A DNA stretch of 48,203 nucleotides. Origin: a virus. The translations under genes were made by a program, and so were the position numbers. The notes below the pieces were generated by a model, which was given only the letters and a program-made list of their open reading frames with translations, was not told the DNA's origin and did no database searches. Each line of letters starts with the position of its first letter. Position 1 is the stretch's first letter. The stretch covers positions 1 to 48,203 of the IMG/VR virus record IMGVR_UViG_3300031823_000010; one strand, 5' to 3'. Below are positions 38,338 through 45,603 of this stretch, one piece after another.

Positions 38338-39038
38338 GCGATTTGTTTCCTTATCCGGTGGGATTTCCATGTCTGGAGGTATCGACCGCCACCATTGATG
38401 GCGTCGAGAAATGCGTAGTAGTCCTGCTGTTGAGAGAACCAGTTGAGGCGGTAGGTGTTCTCTTCGAGATAGAGCGCGATGCGTTCCTGCTGAAGTGCCA
38501 GCTGCATCACGCGCTCGATACCCATTGAGTAACCCGCGAGTTGAAGGGGATGTGCCAGCTGATAGCTGCCGGTCTTGATATCGAGAATGATCTTCTGACG
38601 CGAGGGCGGAAAAGAGCCGACGCGGTCGGGCGTCATGCCGACGATGGTGTTGTGAATCTCCACCAGACGAGGGCGCTCCGTCTCGTCATGGATAGCGATG
38701 AAACCCGTTTCCTGCAAAAAACGTTCGTATTGCCGAACGTATCCGCGATCGTCGGGGTGGACGCGCTCAGACTCGAAAAACTCTTCGAGCGTCAGCGGCG
38801 TGCGTGGTTTATCCCACTTCAGGATGCCCCGTATCTTGTCCCACTTTGCGGTATAGGCATGGACGCGGGTGCCTCGCTCAGCCGCCCGCGCCAGCACGAA
38901 CGGGTCGACCATAGAGAAGTCGACACAGTCGCAGTCAGCGAGTATCTGCGTCACACTGCGATAACGCCGCCCCCGCGAATCGTGGTAGGCGTGCTCTATC
39001 GGGTCGAAGATGCAAGGCAGTTCGAATGGGCGCGGCAT
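38334..39038 (-). CDS. PD-(D/E)XK exonuclease (RecB/Cas4-like)
   Basis: The 234-residue nuclease starts at ATG 39038. GMTPDRVGSF supplies the first acidic metal ligand, and IILDIKTGSYQ is the D-x-K core. HPLQLAGYSMGIERV carries the Q motif of RecB-type nucleases, and HDETERPRLVEIHN precedes them. Phage exonucleases of this type resect double-strand ends for single-strand annealing. The gene sits directly behind the putative annealing protein, the normal pairing. Confidence 0.83.
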   Translation of the reverse strand: MPRPFELPCIFDPIEHAYHDSRGRRYRSVTQILADCDCVDFSMVDPFVLARAAERGTRVHAYTAKWDKIRGILKWDKPRTPLTLEEFFESERVHPDDRGYVRQYERFLQETGFIAIHDETERPRLVEIHNTIVGMTPDRVGSFPPSRQKIILDIKTGSYQLAHPLQLAGYSMGIERVMQLALQQERIALYLEENTYRLNWFSQQQDYYAFLDAINGGGRYLQTWKSHRIRKQIA

Positions 39039-39042
39039 GGGT

Positions 39043-40008
39043 TTAGAACCGTTCCTGATTGAAGTCGGTCGGATCTTCCGCATCCGGGTTCAACGACTCA
39101 CGTTGCGGGTTGCGGTCGGCTGCCCACCTGCACGCTTCCTCATAAATGTCCTTGGTGAGATCGTTCGACGATTCCAGGCCGAAGCGTTCATAGAGATAGA
39201 GCTTCACTTCATCGGCGGTCTTGCCCGCGTTATTAGCGATCGCGTGAAAGCGATTGAGCTGCGGCGGCGTGATGCCATTGCCGTTAGTTGCGGCTGCGCG
39301 GGTCGGCTGCGCGGGTTTGCGCGGTGGCTGGCCTTGCGTCGGCGGCTTGGGTTTAGGTTGGGTCTGCGGTCCAGGTCGACCGGTGCCAGCGTCGCCCGTC
39401 GTGTCGCCGTTCTCGTCTGCCGCGTTGGGGTCGTCCTCGACGTCCTGGGTGAAGATATCGCTGGCGGCGGTGACGGTCAGAACAGCGTCGATCATGGCGC
39501 GTTTCTTCGCCATCTTGAGCACCGTGTTGTCGGTGTCTTCCGGCTCTGTCCTGACCTGCATGACAGTGTAGTAGCTGTTCTCGCGCCCACGCTTGTAAGC
39601 GAGACGGCGACGATCTTCCGGCGTCTTCTCAAACTCTTCCTTGCAGACTGAGGCTCGCCACTGATACTTGGTTTCCGCGCTCGACGCCGAGCCGATGCCT
39701 TCACCGCAGAAGATGCCGCTGACGGTATAGAGTTCGACGCGCACCTGATAACGTACTGAATCAGGCGTGCTCATATCGGTGATGTGAACGCGAGGGGCAA
39801 GCTGGAACATGGAGCAGATCTTCTCCGCTCCGGGTTTATAGAGGGTGGGCTTCGGCGTGCCGGGGATGGTGCCGTAGTCCACCTCTTCTCGCATGGTGCC
39901 GCGCATGAGTGCCTGAATCGCCGAACGGCGAGCCATGATCTGCGCAACGCTAAGACGCTGGTCAAGCGTCTCGATAGTTTGCGGGGTGATGATTGCTGGT
40001 GCTGCCAT
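39043..40008 (-). CDS. Putative single-strand annealing protein
   Basis: The 321-residue protein shows REEVDYGTIPGTPKPTLYKP, GAEKICSMFQLAPRV and NTVLKMAKKRAMIDAVLTVT followed by AASDIFTQD, a pattern common in phage recombination regions. A Pro/Gln/Lys linker (about 210-250, QTQPKPKPPTQGQPPRKPAQ) leads to a small C-terminal helical domain. Genes with this core next to a RecB-like exonuclease are usually annealing proteins; this is inference from context. AAGGAG precedes the ATG. Confidence 0.55.
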   Translation of the reverse strand: MAAPAIITPQTIETLDQRLSVAQIMARRSAIQALMRGTMREEVDYGTIPGTPKPTLYKPGAEKICSMFQLAPRVHITDMSTPDSVRYQVRVELYTVSGIFCGEGIGSASSAETKYQWRASVCKEEFEKTPEDRRRLAYKRGRENSYYTVMQVRTEPEDTDNTVLKMAKKRAMIDAVLTVTAASDIFTQDVEDDPNAADENGDTTGDAGTGRPGPQTQPKPKPPTQGQPPRKPAQPTRAAATNGNGITPPQLNRFHAIANNAGKTADEVKLYLYERFGLESSNDLTKDIYEEACRWAADRNPQRESLNPDAEDPTDFNQERF

Positions 40009-40087
40009 GATGGTTCTCCTTTACTACGTCTGCGGTGATACCTCGGTTATGTCTATAATGCGCAACTCCGAGAGACATATAACTATC

Positions 40088-40104
40088 TTATACGTTTTGT
40101 ATAC
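40088..40104. promoter_or_regulatory. Candidate operator TTATAC-N5-GTATAC
   Basis: An imperfect palindrome of 6-bp halves with a 5-bp centre lies in the presumed leftward early promoter. It shares the TTATAC half with the palindrome at 29975-29991. It may be bound by the CI-like or Cro-like protein. Confidence 0.4.
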
Positions 40105-40116
40105 GCTTCAAGTGCC

Positions 40117-40140
40117 AAAAATAACCCCTTTTCGGGGTTA
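40117..40140 (-). terminator. Intrinsic terminator after the repressor gene
   Basis: On the minus strand TAACCCC and GGGGTTA pair around GAAAA, followed by TTTTT. It lies about 45 bp beyond the stop of the CI-like gene and would end its transcript before the replication promoter. Confidence 0.8.
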
Positions 40141-40186
40141 CTTCGGTGATCTTAGCTCTTTCAAGGCCCCTTGGTGGATTATGGGG

Positions 40187-40837
40187 CTAGATCATGCGTT
40201 CCCAACGCGCCACGACCGTACCGAGAATTGAGATCGCTTGGTCGGTCGAACGGATGACGGGGAAATAGTTATTCAAGGTGATCAATTCGAAGGGTCGCTT
40301 GCCCTGACCATTTTCAAGAGCGCGATAGATTCGCACGATCGCGTCCTCTGTATTCTTGACTCGCGCAGCGACGAATTGACCGGGCTGCGGAATAACCCCG
40401 GCGTCGACGACGACAATATCGTGCTGGTTGAGTTTAGGTTCCATCGCTTTGTCGTAGACATTCATCGCGAAGGCTTTTTTGGAAACCTCAAAATATACAG
40501 TGATCGAGTCCGGCCACTGCTCTGTAATTGTTTGCAGACCTGCCACTTTAGAGTTGACCATGGGAATTCTGTAGCCTCGCAAGTTCTGTGGCAAAGCAGA
40601 CTGGTCGGAGAGGTCCTTATAACGAAGAGCTTCAACAGTAACGCCAAAGTGTTTTGCCAGCAGATGAAGTGTTGCATCTCGGGGGGTGATATTTTTTCCG
40701 GTCAGGATTCGGTGGATAGTCGGCTGTTTTACGCCAGCAGCTTTCGCTAATGCGTTCTGACTGATGCGTGCCTGACGCAGCAGCCAACGTAAGTTTGCCG
40801 CTACCGTGATCACACTAAAATCGTTCTTATCGCCCAT
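40187..40837 (-). CDS. CI-like repressor, XRE HTH plus S24 fold lacking the catalytic dyad
   Basis: The 216-residue protein has an N-terminal HTH (ISQNALAKAAGVKQPTIHRI, about 25-44) and a C-terminal LexA/CI-type domain. The place of the catalytic serine (usual SMxP) reads KAMEP, so Ala131 replaces Ser. The place of the catalytic lysine reads IVRIY, so Arg169 replaces Lys. An Ala-Gly pair (99-100, KVAGLQ) stands where cleavage normally occurs. It is transcribed divergently from the Cro-like gene and should maintain lysogeny, probably without RecA-driven self-cleavage. Confidence 0.85.
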   Translation of the reverse strand: MGDKNDFSVITVAANLRWLLRQARISQNALAKAAGVKQPTIHRILTGKNITPRDATLHLLAKHFGVTVEALRYKDLSDQSALPQNLRGYRIPMVNSKVAGLQTITEQWPDSITVYFEVSKKAFAMNVYDKAMEPKLNQHDIVVVDAGVIPQPGQFVAARVKNTEDAIVRIYRALENGQGKRPFELITLNNYFPVIRSTDQAISILGTVVARWERMI

Positions 40838-40891
40838 AGGTCTATATAGTTTATTTATATAATGCTTTGGCCATCGATAGCCCTTTACCTC

Positions 40892-40920
40892 CTAATACCA
40901 TCGTGATTCGTTTGCCGCAA
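40892..40920 (-). promoter_or_regulatory. Candidate promoter for the CI-like gene
   Basis: On the minus strand TTGCGG (40915-40920) and TATTAG (40892-40897) are separated by exactly 17 bp, with TGG before the -10 giving an extended form. The start site would fall about 45 bp before ATG 40837, leaving a leader with AGGAGG and an AT-rich tail. Confidence 0.5.
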
Positions 40921-41016
40921 TAACAAACAGTACACCCGTTTTGAAGTCTTGGAAACAACCGGGGTGTGGATAAGAAAGCATAAGCCGGGTATTAGATCGT
41001 GATAATATACCGAGGC
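40921..41016 (+). promoter_or_regulatory. Divergent control region, right half
   Basis: Between the CI-like promoter and the Cro-like gene the sequence contains TTGAAG (40941-40946) and GATAATATA (41001-41009), a good -10. No -35 stands at the proper distance. Transcription from that -10 would begin near 41015, which favours the start at 41044 for the Cro-like gene. Confidence 0.35.
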
Positions 41017-41043
41017 ATGGAACCACGAACGACGGGACAGCGA

Positions 41044-41316
41044 ATGATTCGAACCTTGATGAAGTCCGGCGTCACCAAGCGCGACGTGCGCACCAAGCAG
41101 CGAAAAAAGGCGGCGAGCAAGATTCTCAGCGCCTTGATCGCAGACGGGATGCGGCAGATCGACATTGCCGAATATCTCGGCGTCAGCCAGGCGGCCGTCA
41201 GCAACAACCTCAACGGCATCACGACAGCGTCGGTGGCTACGCTGACCTGCCTGATCTCGCTCGCCAGAAACCGCAACGTAAACCTACCGGAGATGCTGAC
41301 ATGGCGGGAACTGTGA
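41044..41316 (+). CDS. Cro-like HTH regulator
   Basis: The 90-residue protein has an HTH at about 40-62 (MRQIDIAEYLGVSQAAVSNN, followed by LNGI) after a basic region KRDVRTKQRKKAASK. It faces away from the CI-like gene, as cro does. ATG 41044 is chosen because a promoter -10 lies at 41001-41009; ATG 41017 would give 99 residues. It overlaps the next HTH gene by 16 bp. Confidence 0.6.
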   Translation: MIRTLMKSGVTKRDVRTKQRKKAASKILSALIADGMRQIDIAEYLGVSQAAVSNNLNGITTASVATLTCLISLARNRNVNLPEMLTWREL

Positions 41317-41531
41317 GCGCCGTCGCTTCTGTACCTTTCATCATTGAGCAGCTGGAAAAACGCAAAGGTCTGATCAGCGTCGCGACCGTGGCTGAACTCC
41401 TGGGTGAGTCGACCGATACCATCTATCGTCGCGCTAAGCGAGGCAAGATACCGCATCTCAAATTCGGCATCACCACCAAGTTCGACCCCCGCGAACTGGC
41501 CGCATGGATACGCGAGCACCACTTCGGATGA
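41301..41531 (+). CDS. Excisionase-family HTH protein, copy 1
   Basis: The 76-residue protein shows LISVATVAELLGESTDTIYR, the MerR/excisionase type winged HTH, then KIPHLKFGITTKFDPRELAA and WIREH. It is a paralogue of the protein at 43121-43339. Small proteins of this family act as excisionases or transcription regulators. Being first behind the Cro-like gene, it could do either. Confidence 0.72.
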   Translation: MAGTVSAVASVPFIIEQLEKRKGLISVATVAELLGESTDTIYRRAKRGKIPHLKFGITTKFDPRELAAWIREHHFG

Positions 41532-41540
41532 GGTAAGAGC

Positions 41541-41747
41541 ATGAGCGATCAAGGCTGTCAGTGGGTCGTAGGCAAGATAAAACGCTGGAATCGAGAGCGC
41601 AAGACTAACGACACGATTCACATTCATTGCCTGAAGGTGGTCGACGACGGTTCTGTCTTCTGCCCCCGCCACCGCCTCATCGCCCAGGAGTTGAATCAGG
41701 AACAGCATCCCACCGGGGTCTACGTCTACGAGCCGAAAGGAAAGTGA
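41541..41747 (+). CDS. Unknown small protein
   Basis: The 68-residue protein reads CQWVVGKIKRWNRERKTNDT, then HIHCLKVVDDGSVFCPRHRL. Three cysteines and several histidines could bind a metal. GAGGTAAGAGC precedes the ATG. Family unknown. Confidence 0.55.
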   Translation: MSDQGCQWVVGKIKRWNRERKTNDTIHIHCLKVVDDGSVFCPRHRLIAQELNQEQHPTGVYVYEPKGK

Positions 41748-41751
41748 GCCT

Positions 41752-42339
41752 ATGCAAACTGAGCAGATCGTTTTAGAGCGCGACAAGGCGCGGGAATTGT
41801 GGCGCGACTACCGCAAGCATCAGCACTGGTCGGAACCGATTGATCGTGAGGTCATGCGCTCTTATCAGGCGCTCGCCCAGGGCAAGGTCGTCATTCAGGC
41901 ACTGGAAAGCATCGTCAAGGCTGGCGTCGGACCGGACGGCTTGCCTCGCCTGGCGATCGTGCGAGCGGACGCCAAGCACTGCTGGCTCGACTCTCGGAAT
42001 TGGGCGAACATTTTGATTTTCGCGTCGACCGTAAGTGCGATCTCCCAATCGAACCTGACGCGCCAGCGCATCGAACTTCCGCTCGATCGCTTCCCCGGCA
42101 TCAATAAGCTAGATCGGCGGCGACGCGCCGTGGTGCCGCAGATTCCGTTGCCCCTGCGACCGAAGCGCGGCCTGGCAAACTACCATATCCTGTTTGAAGC
42201 GGAATGGAGTTTCATCGCGCCGAAGGATCCACTCTTGCTGCGGCGTGCGGGCAAGGGCGATCTCTGGATTGTCTGCGCTGCGTGGGAATTGACCGAGATC
42301 GAGCGTGCCGCTCTGACTGCACGGATTCAGATCAACTGA
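41752..42339 (+). CDS. Unknown protein
   Basis: The 195-residue protein has a helical N-terminus (ARELWRDYRKHQHWSEPIDR), then VKAGVGPDGLPRLAIVRADA, and a C-terminal part FEAEWSFIAPKDPLLLRRAG that ends in KGDLWIVCAAWELTEIERA. The pattern recurs in phage lysogeny regions without a known role. It overlaps no neighbour and is followed directly by the next gene. Confidence 0.6.
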   Translation: MQTEQIVLERDKARELWRDYRKHQHWSEPIDREVMRSYQALAQGKVVIQALESIVKAGVGPDGLPRLAIVRADAKHCWLDSRNWANILIFASTVSAISQSNLTRQRIELPLDRFPGINKLDRRRRAVVPQIPLPLRPKRGLANYHILFEAEWSFIAPKDPLLLRRAGKGDLWIVCAAWELTEIERAALTARIQIN

Positions 42340-42340
42340 G

Positions 42341-42619
42341 ATGCCCGTCCTCACCAAAAAGAAACGCCGCCGCAGTGAACGCGGCAACTGGCTGGTGGTG
42401 ACCTATATCGACGGCGCGATTTACTGGTGTACCTGGATTGGAACATGGGCCGGGGTGCAAATGTCGAAGCGTAACGCGCAGCATTTAGTCGACGCATTCA
42501 AACTGCACGGACGCAAGGGGCGCGTGATCGTAATGGATATCGAACGCATGGCCGACTTCGCAGTGACCGAAGCAGCGAATGAGATTCACGACCTCTATCG
42601 GCTCTTCGAGAAAGAGTGA
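42341..42619 (+). CDS. Unknown basic protein
   Basis: The 92-residue protein starts with a very basic stretch (LTKKKRRRSERGNW), followed by WLVVTYIDGAIYWCTWIGTW and a helical acidic end (VTEAANEIHDLYRLFEKE). Trp- and Tyr-rich strands suggest a small folded domain. Family unknown. Confidence 0.55.
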   Translation: MPVLTKKKRRRSERGNWLVVTYIDGAIYWCTWIGTWAGVQMSKRNAQHLVDAFKLHGRKGRVIVMDIERMADFAVTEAANEIHDLYRLFEKE

Positions 42620-42624
42620 ACCGC

Positions 42625-42909
42625 ATGACAAAACCCACAGATGAAGAGCGGAGAAAAGCTCACATGGTAGTTGGCGCATTAGCCGTCCAGATTGATGGTG
42701 ATCTTCTGAATAAACTGGGCGACGTAGCTGGGCAGATTTCTGATGAAGAGGTCAAAGAGAGGTTGGCCGCCTACGTCGTCATCACTGCGCTAGCGAGCGA
42801 CAAGGCTGAACGCACAGTCGAAGTTTCCGCCACCGTGATGATCTCTCTGCTAGCAGAGATACGTCGCTGGCGTGCGCGTTATCGCGTACCTGAGCAGCCA
42901 GTCCAATGA
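42625..42909 (+). CDS. Unknown helical protein
   Basis: The 94-residue protein uses ATG 42625 (a GTG at 42616 overlaps the previous stop). It is almost entirely helical: KAHMVVGALAVQIDGDLLNK, ERLAAYVVITALASDKAERT, VMISLLAEIRRWRARYRV. Its stop overlaps the next ATG. Function unknown. Confidence 0.55.
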   Translation: MTKPTDEERRKAHMVVGALAVQIDGDLLNKLGDVAGQISDEEVKERLAAYVVITALASDKAERTVEVSATVMISLLAEIRRWRARYRVPEQPVQ

Positions 42910-43121
42910 GTTTCCCCAAGACACGCGAAGAGATGGAAGCGGCGAACTACATGCGCAACGGAACCGAGATGTGCAAAGGTTGCGGCGCGGCGATGGAGTT
43001 CTGGATTACCCCGGAGAAGAAAGCTCTTCCTATGAACCCCATGCCGCAGCCGACTTCAAGTGCGATAAGCCACTTCGCGACGTGCCCTTACGCCGCGAGG
43101 TTTCGAAAGGTGAAGACATAA
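42906..43121 (+). CDS. Conserved phage zinc-binding protein
   Basis: CKGCGAAMEFWITPEKKALP, with MNPMP following, and HFATCPYAARFRK at the end make a four-ligand Cys/His zinc site in this 71-residue protein. The pattern is common in short phage proteins. It ends exactly where the excisionase-like gene starts. Nucleic-acid binding is likely. Confidence 0.7.
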   Translation: MSFPKTREEMEAANYMRNGTEMCKGCGAAMEFWITPEKKALPMNPMPQPTSSAISHFATCPYAARFRKVKT

Positions 43122-43339
43122 TGGCAACTATCATTGACGATTCGCCCATCATCGAAGTGCTGGAACAACGGAAGTCACTGATGAACGTGAAAGAGGTTGC
43201 CAAGGTTACTGGTCTCAGTATTCCGACAGTCTATCGCCGCGTTCATGCAAAGACATTACCTGCGGTAAAGTTCGGCTATGTGATCAAGTTTGACCCGCAC
43301 CAAATCGCACAGTGGATACGCGAACACTACGCTAGCTGA
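43121..43339 (+). CDS. Excisionase-family HTH protein, copy 2
   Basis: The 72-residue protein starts at ATG 43121 behind AAGGTGAAGACATA. SLMNVKEVAKVTGLSIPTVY then VKFGYVIKFDPHQIAQWIRE align with copy 1 along the full length. Its 3' end overlaps the convergent integrase gene by 13 bp, the typical place of a recombination directionality factor, so it is the better excisionase candidate of the two. Confidence 0.72.
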   Translation: MATIIDDSPIIEVLEQRKSLMNVKEVAKVTGLSIPTVYRRVHAKTLPAVKFGYVIKFDPHQIAQWIREHYAS

Positions 43340-44607
43340 GCTTTACGCTTCGGCATTTCGATGACGTCAGCGGTAGCCGGTCGCGGCCTATCGAAGATCC
43401 GAGTCAGAGCGATTTGATTGGCATCCATGCCCGCTGGCTTCAGGTAACGCATCGTCGTTCTAATGTCGCTGTGGCCCATCAGATGCATCAGTGAACGCAG
43501 ATCAAGTCCGTCCCGCAAGCAGTTAGTAGCAAACGTATGACGGAACTTATGCAGCTTCCACTTCTCACATTCGCGAGACTTCAGACACCCCTCGCATTTC
43601 TTACATGCAATGCCGAGTCGCCACACGTCGCGCTTGAGATATCGCAGTGAGTTTTTTCGCGGTCGTGAGTCTTTTCCAGTGCCAAAGACGAAACGAAAAT
43701 CAGGATGTTTGGCGTAGTAGTCTTTCAAGCTCTCTACTAAAACATCTGTCAGAGGGATGGTTCGTGGCTTATCATTCTTGATTCTGAATCCGAATTCAGG
43801 TTTGCTGTAGAACCGAACTTTTTTCCCGATGAAGTCGATATCCTTCCACTGCACATGCGTAGCTTCACGCTCACGCGCCCCAGTCTTCAGTAGAAACTCG
43901 TAGAACAAAGAATTACGCAGAGTCTTCGCGCCCGCGATCAGCTTCGTAACTTCATTAGGGTCGTCATAAATTTCGATCTCAGGTGGCTTCTCATCAGGCA
44001 TGTCATCTTTCATTGGCAGCTGCTCTTTGGGTACTTCAGCAAATTTCAGAAACCGCCGTAGACGATACGAGTAGGAAAAAATCGTGTTGTCACTCATGCA
44101 CTGTTTTTTCATTTCTTTGATACAGCGAGCGAAGTCGTCAGCAACGACTTCAGCTGGCATCGTCTTGCGCACTGTCTCAAAGAAGAGATCGAGGATGCGT
44201 TCATAACTGAAAAGCGATCGCTCTTCGATGCGCAGACCGATGTGCTCGATGAATAGCGGGCGAAGTTCGAGCAAGCTCTTTTCCCCGGCATCACGCTGGG
44301 GTACTCGCGTGCCGGTGGCTGCGAGATAGTGCTTGTCTGCGATCAACTTGTTTTTAGTTGTCTTGCGGGTCGAGAGTGCAGCTGCGGCGTCATCAGTCAA
44401 TACTTCGAAGACCGTTTTGCCGTCTTTGTATGTGCGCAAGTGATACACGCCTTCGGGATAGTTCGCGTCCACGCCATTGTCTTTGACCCAACCTTTTCGC
44501 AGTCGGCCGTTCGTCGACGGTTCGACGCGGAAGCGACGCCACCCCTTGGGTGTCTTGCAATGCCAGTAAAGCAACGCCGTGAGGCTTTCTCTTTTTCTCG
44601 TTCCCAT
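43327..44607 (-). CDS. int: Tyrosine integrase
   Basis: The 426-residue protein starts at ATG 44607, with AAGGAG five bases upstream. Catalytic residues are Arg245 (TGAREREATHVQW), His353 and Arg356 (KLHKFRHTFATN), His379 (LMGHSDIRTT) and Tyr388 (MRYLKP). A core-binding domain lies at about 110-205, and the N-terminal 90 residues may bind arm sites. A four-cysteine cluster (CKKCEGC...C, residues 335-347) sits just before the HxxR motif and is not usual. It should recombine the adjacent attP with a host attB. Confidence 0.93.
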   Translation of the reverse strand: MGTRKRESLTALLYWHCKTPKGWRRFRVEPSTNGRLRKGWVKDNGVDANYPEGVYHLRTYKDGKTVFEVLTDDAAAALSTRKTTKNKLIADKHYLAATGTRVPQRDAGEKSLLELRPLFIEHIGLRIEERSLFSYERILDLFFETVRKTMPAEVVADDFARCIKEMKKQCMSDNTIFSYSYRLRRFLKFAEVPKEQLPMKDDMPDEKPPEIEIYDDPNEVTKLIAGAKTLRNSLFYEFLLKTGAREREATHVQWKDIDFIGKKVRFYSKPEFGFRIKNDKPRTIPLTDVLVESLKDYYAKHPDFRFVFGTGKDSRPRKNSLRYLKRDVWRLGIACKKCEGCLKSRECEKWKLHKFRHTFATNCLRDGLDLRSLMHLMGHSDIRTTMRYLKPAGMDANQIALTRIFDRPRPATADVIEMPKRKAQLA

Positions 44608-44913
44608 ATTTCTCCTTCGGTGGCGGGCTGCCAACTTCATCGATTATATGGTACAAAACCGTACAAAGCTAAGGTAAAGCTATGAAAATAAACACGCGGA
44701 ATTGTTCAGCCTATGGACCTCCCATACGTTTCCTATGTGTTTGATATACAAAGATAAACGCAACAACTGCAAAGACTTGCGCTTTATCATGCTTCTCAGA
44801 TTTAGTCAGGATTATCACTAGGCATCACGTTTCACGCGCTAAATGGTACAAAGCCCGTAAAGTGGTACAAAGCGAAATCATCAATAAAGACGCGCCTTTT
44901 ATCGATTTACCCC
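44608..44913. other. Integrase upstream region, no gene
   Basis: This 306-bp AT-rich intergenic stretch has no convincing ORF. It contains four direct arm-like repeats and the candidate attP. A weak -10-like TATATG lies near 44645, and the region ends at the tandem terminators of the neighbouring operon. Confidence 0.6.
44649..44873. other. attP: Candidate attP with four direct arm-type sites
   Basis: TGGTACAAA(A/G)C-like sites occur at 44649, 44659 (CCGTACAAAGC), 44844 and 44863, all in the same direction. They stand in two pairs that flank about 175 bp, including CATACGTTTCCTATG near 44726, a possible core. Paired direct arm sites either side of a core, next to the integrase gene, are the lambda-type attP layout. 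The exact crossover core cannot be set without a host sequence. Confidence 0.55.
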
Positions 44914-44937
44914 AAAAAAGCCCGATCGCCGCCGGGC
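44914..44937 (-). terminator. Intrinsic terminator 2 of the early operon
   Basis: On the minus strand GCCCG and CGGGC form a GC-rich stem around GCGGCGAT, followed by TTTTTT. It backs up the terminator just upstream and insulates the integrase region from early transcription. Confidence 0.72.
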
Positions 44938-44955
44938 GCGACCAGGGCGACGCCC

Positions 44956-44988
44956 AAATAAAAAGGCCCCACGTTGACCTGTGGGGCC
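44956..44988 (-). terminator. Intrinsic terminator 1 of the early operon
   Basis: On the minus strand GGCCCCAC pairs perfectly with GTGGGGCC around an 8-base loop and is followed by TTTTTATTT. It lies about 20 bp beyond the last early gene (45011-45220). Confidence 0.88.
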
Positions 44989-45010
44989 GTTCCTGGGCTG
45001 CGGGCGAGGC

Positions 45011-45220
45011 TCAGCGTCGCTGAAACCCCGTCGTCGCCGTGTGCGTCGTCTGTGCGCGATGCGGGGGCGCCAGACCGACCTGTTGCAGGCTGCCCCCACG
45101 GTTCCAGCGCCGTCGCTTGCACTTGGCGCAGCGGTCGGGAATCTCTCGCGAGATCCACTCGTGCCGGCAGTCGGCGTAGTCGCAGGTATTGAGGTGGGCC
45201 GTAATCGTTCTGGACGCCAT
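45011..45220 (-). CDS. Small zinc-binding protein
   Basis: The 69-residue protein has AAAGGAGTTCTC before its ATG. CDYADCRHEWISREIPDRCA followed by KC gives four cysteines, a zinc ribbon, and a basic stretch KCKRRRWNRGG follows. The C-terminal 30 residues are low complexity. It is the last gene before the terminators. Confidence 0.65.
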   Translation of the reverse strand: MASRTITAHLNTCDYADCRHEWISREIPDRCAKCKRRRWNRGGSLQQVGLAPPHRAQTTHTATTGFQRR

Positions 45221-45249
45221 GAGAACTCCTTTTTCCAGCGTAGCAGGGG

Positions 45250-45603
45250 TTAGGCTTCGATGCGACCAGCGAGACGCGCTTTGGCGGCGTATTCGCTGAT
45301 GGTCATCTTGGCGGTGAAGTGTTCGTCGCGCTCGATATACAAGCCGAGCGGAAGTTTGATCGACTGAATCTCCGCGAGTGAAACGTAGCCGAGCTCAGGA
45401 AAGCCCATGCCGAGATCGCATAGACCGAACGCGCTGTCGCCATCCTCGGGGTCGAGTTCGGTCAGTAACCAGGTGGCCGCGCCCATCGGGTTGAAGAATT
45501 TGACGACGGGCTGATGGTCCTCCTTGCCCGTCTTCATGCGGTTGTTCCAGTTCGCGATCAACTGCTCGCGCTGCGTGTCGAGCATGAATTTCTGCCGCGC
45601 CAT
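45250..45603 (-). CDS. DUF2958 protein
   Basis: The 117-residue protein matches DUF2958: PVVKFFNPMGAATWLLTELD, PEDGDSAFGLCDLGMGFPEL then GYVSLAEI, and GLYIERDEHFTAKMTISEYA. The family is common on plasmids and phages; its function is not known to me. It abuts the next upstream gene with no gap. Confidence 0.88.
   Translation of the reverse strand: MARQKFMLDTQREQLIANWNNRMKTGKEDHQPVVKFFNPMGAATWLLTELDPEDGDSAFGLCDLGMGFPELGYVSLAEIQSIKLPLGLYIERDEHFTAKMTISEYAAKARLAGRIEA

Larger units (their letters stand above)
40009..40186. promoter_or_regulatory. Control region for replication operon and end of repressor transcript
   Basis: There is no gene in these 178 bp. From right to left they hold the terminator described separately and an AT-rich palindrome TTATAC-N5-GTATAC (40088-40104). 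On the minus strand TTGAAG near 40110 is followed by several TATAA-like boxes, then AAGGAGAACCATC before ATG 40008. This is the likely leftward promoter and operator for the recombination and replication genes. The exact -10 could not be fixed. Confidence 0.5.

Noticed and set aside
40851-40874. Seven-codon ORF in the CI-like leader with an AGGAGG upstream
   Set aside because: The spacing to its ATG is about 13 bases and nothing supports translation; a leader peptide cannot be argued.
44899-45253. Open frames on both strands around the terminators (for example 44899-45158 minus, 44974-45253 plus)
   Set aside because: They cross the two strong hairpins, are Arg/Pro-rich and overlap the zinc-ribbon gene at 45011-45220, which has a clear ribosome site.
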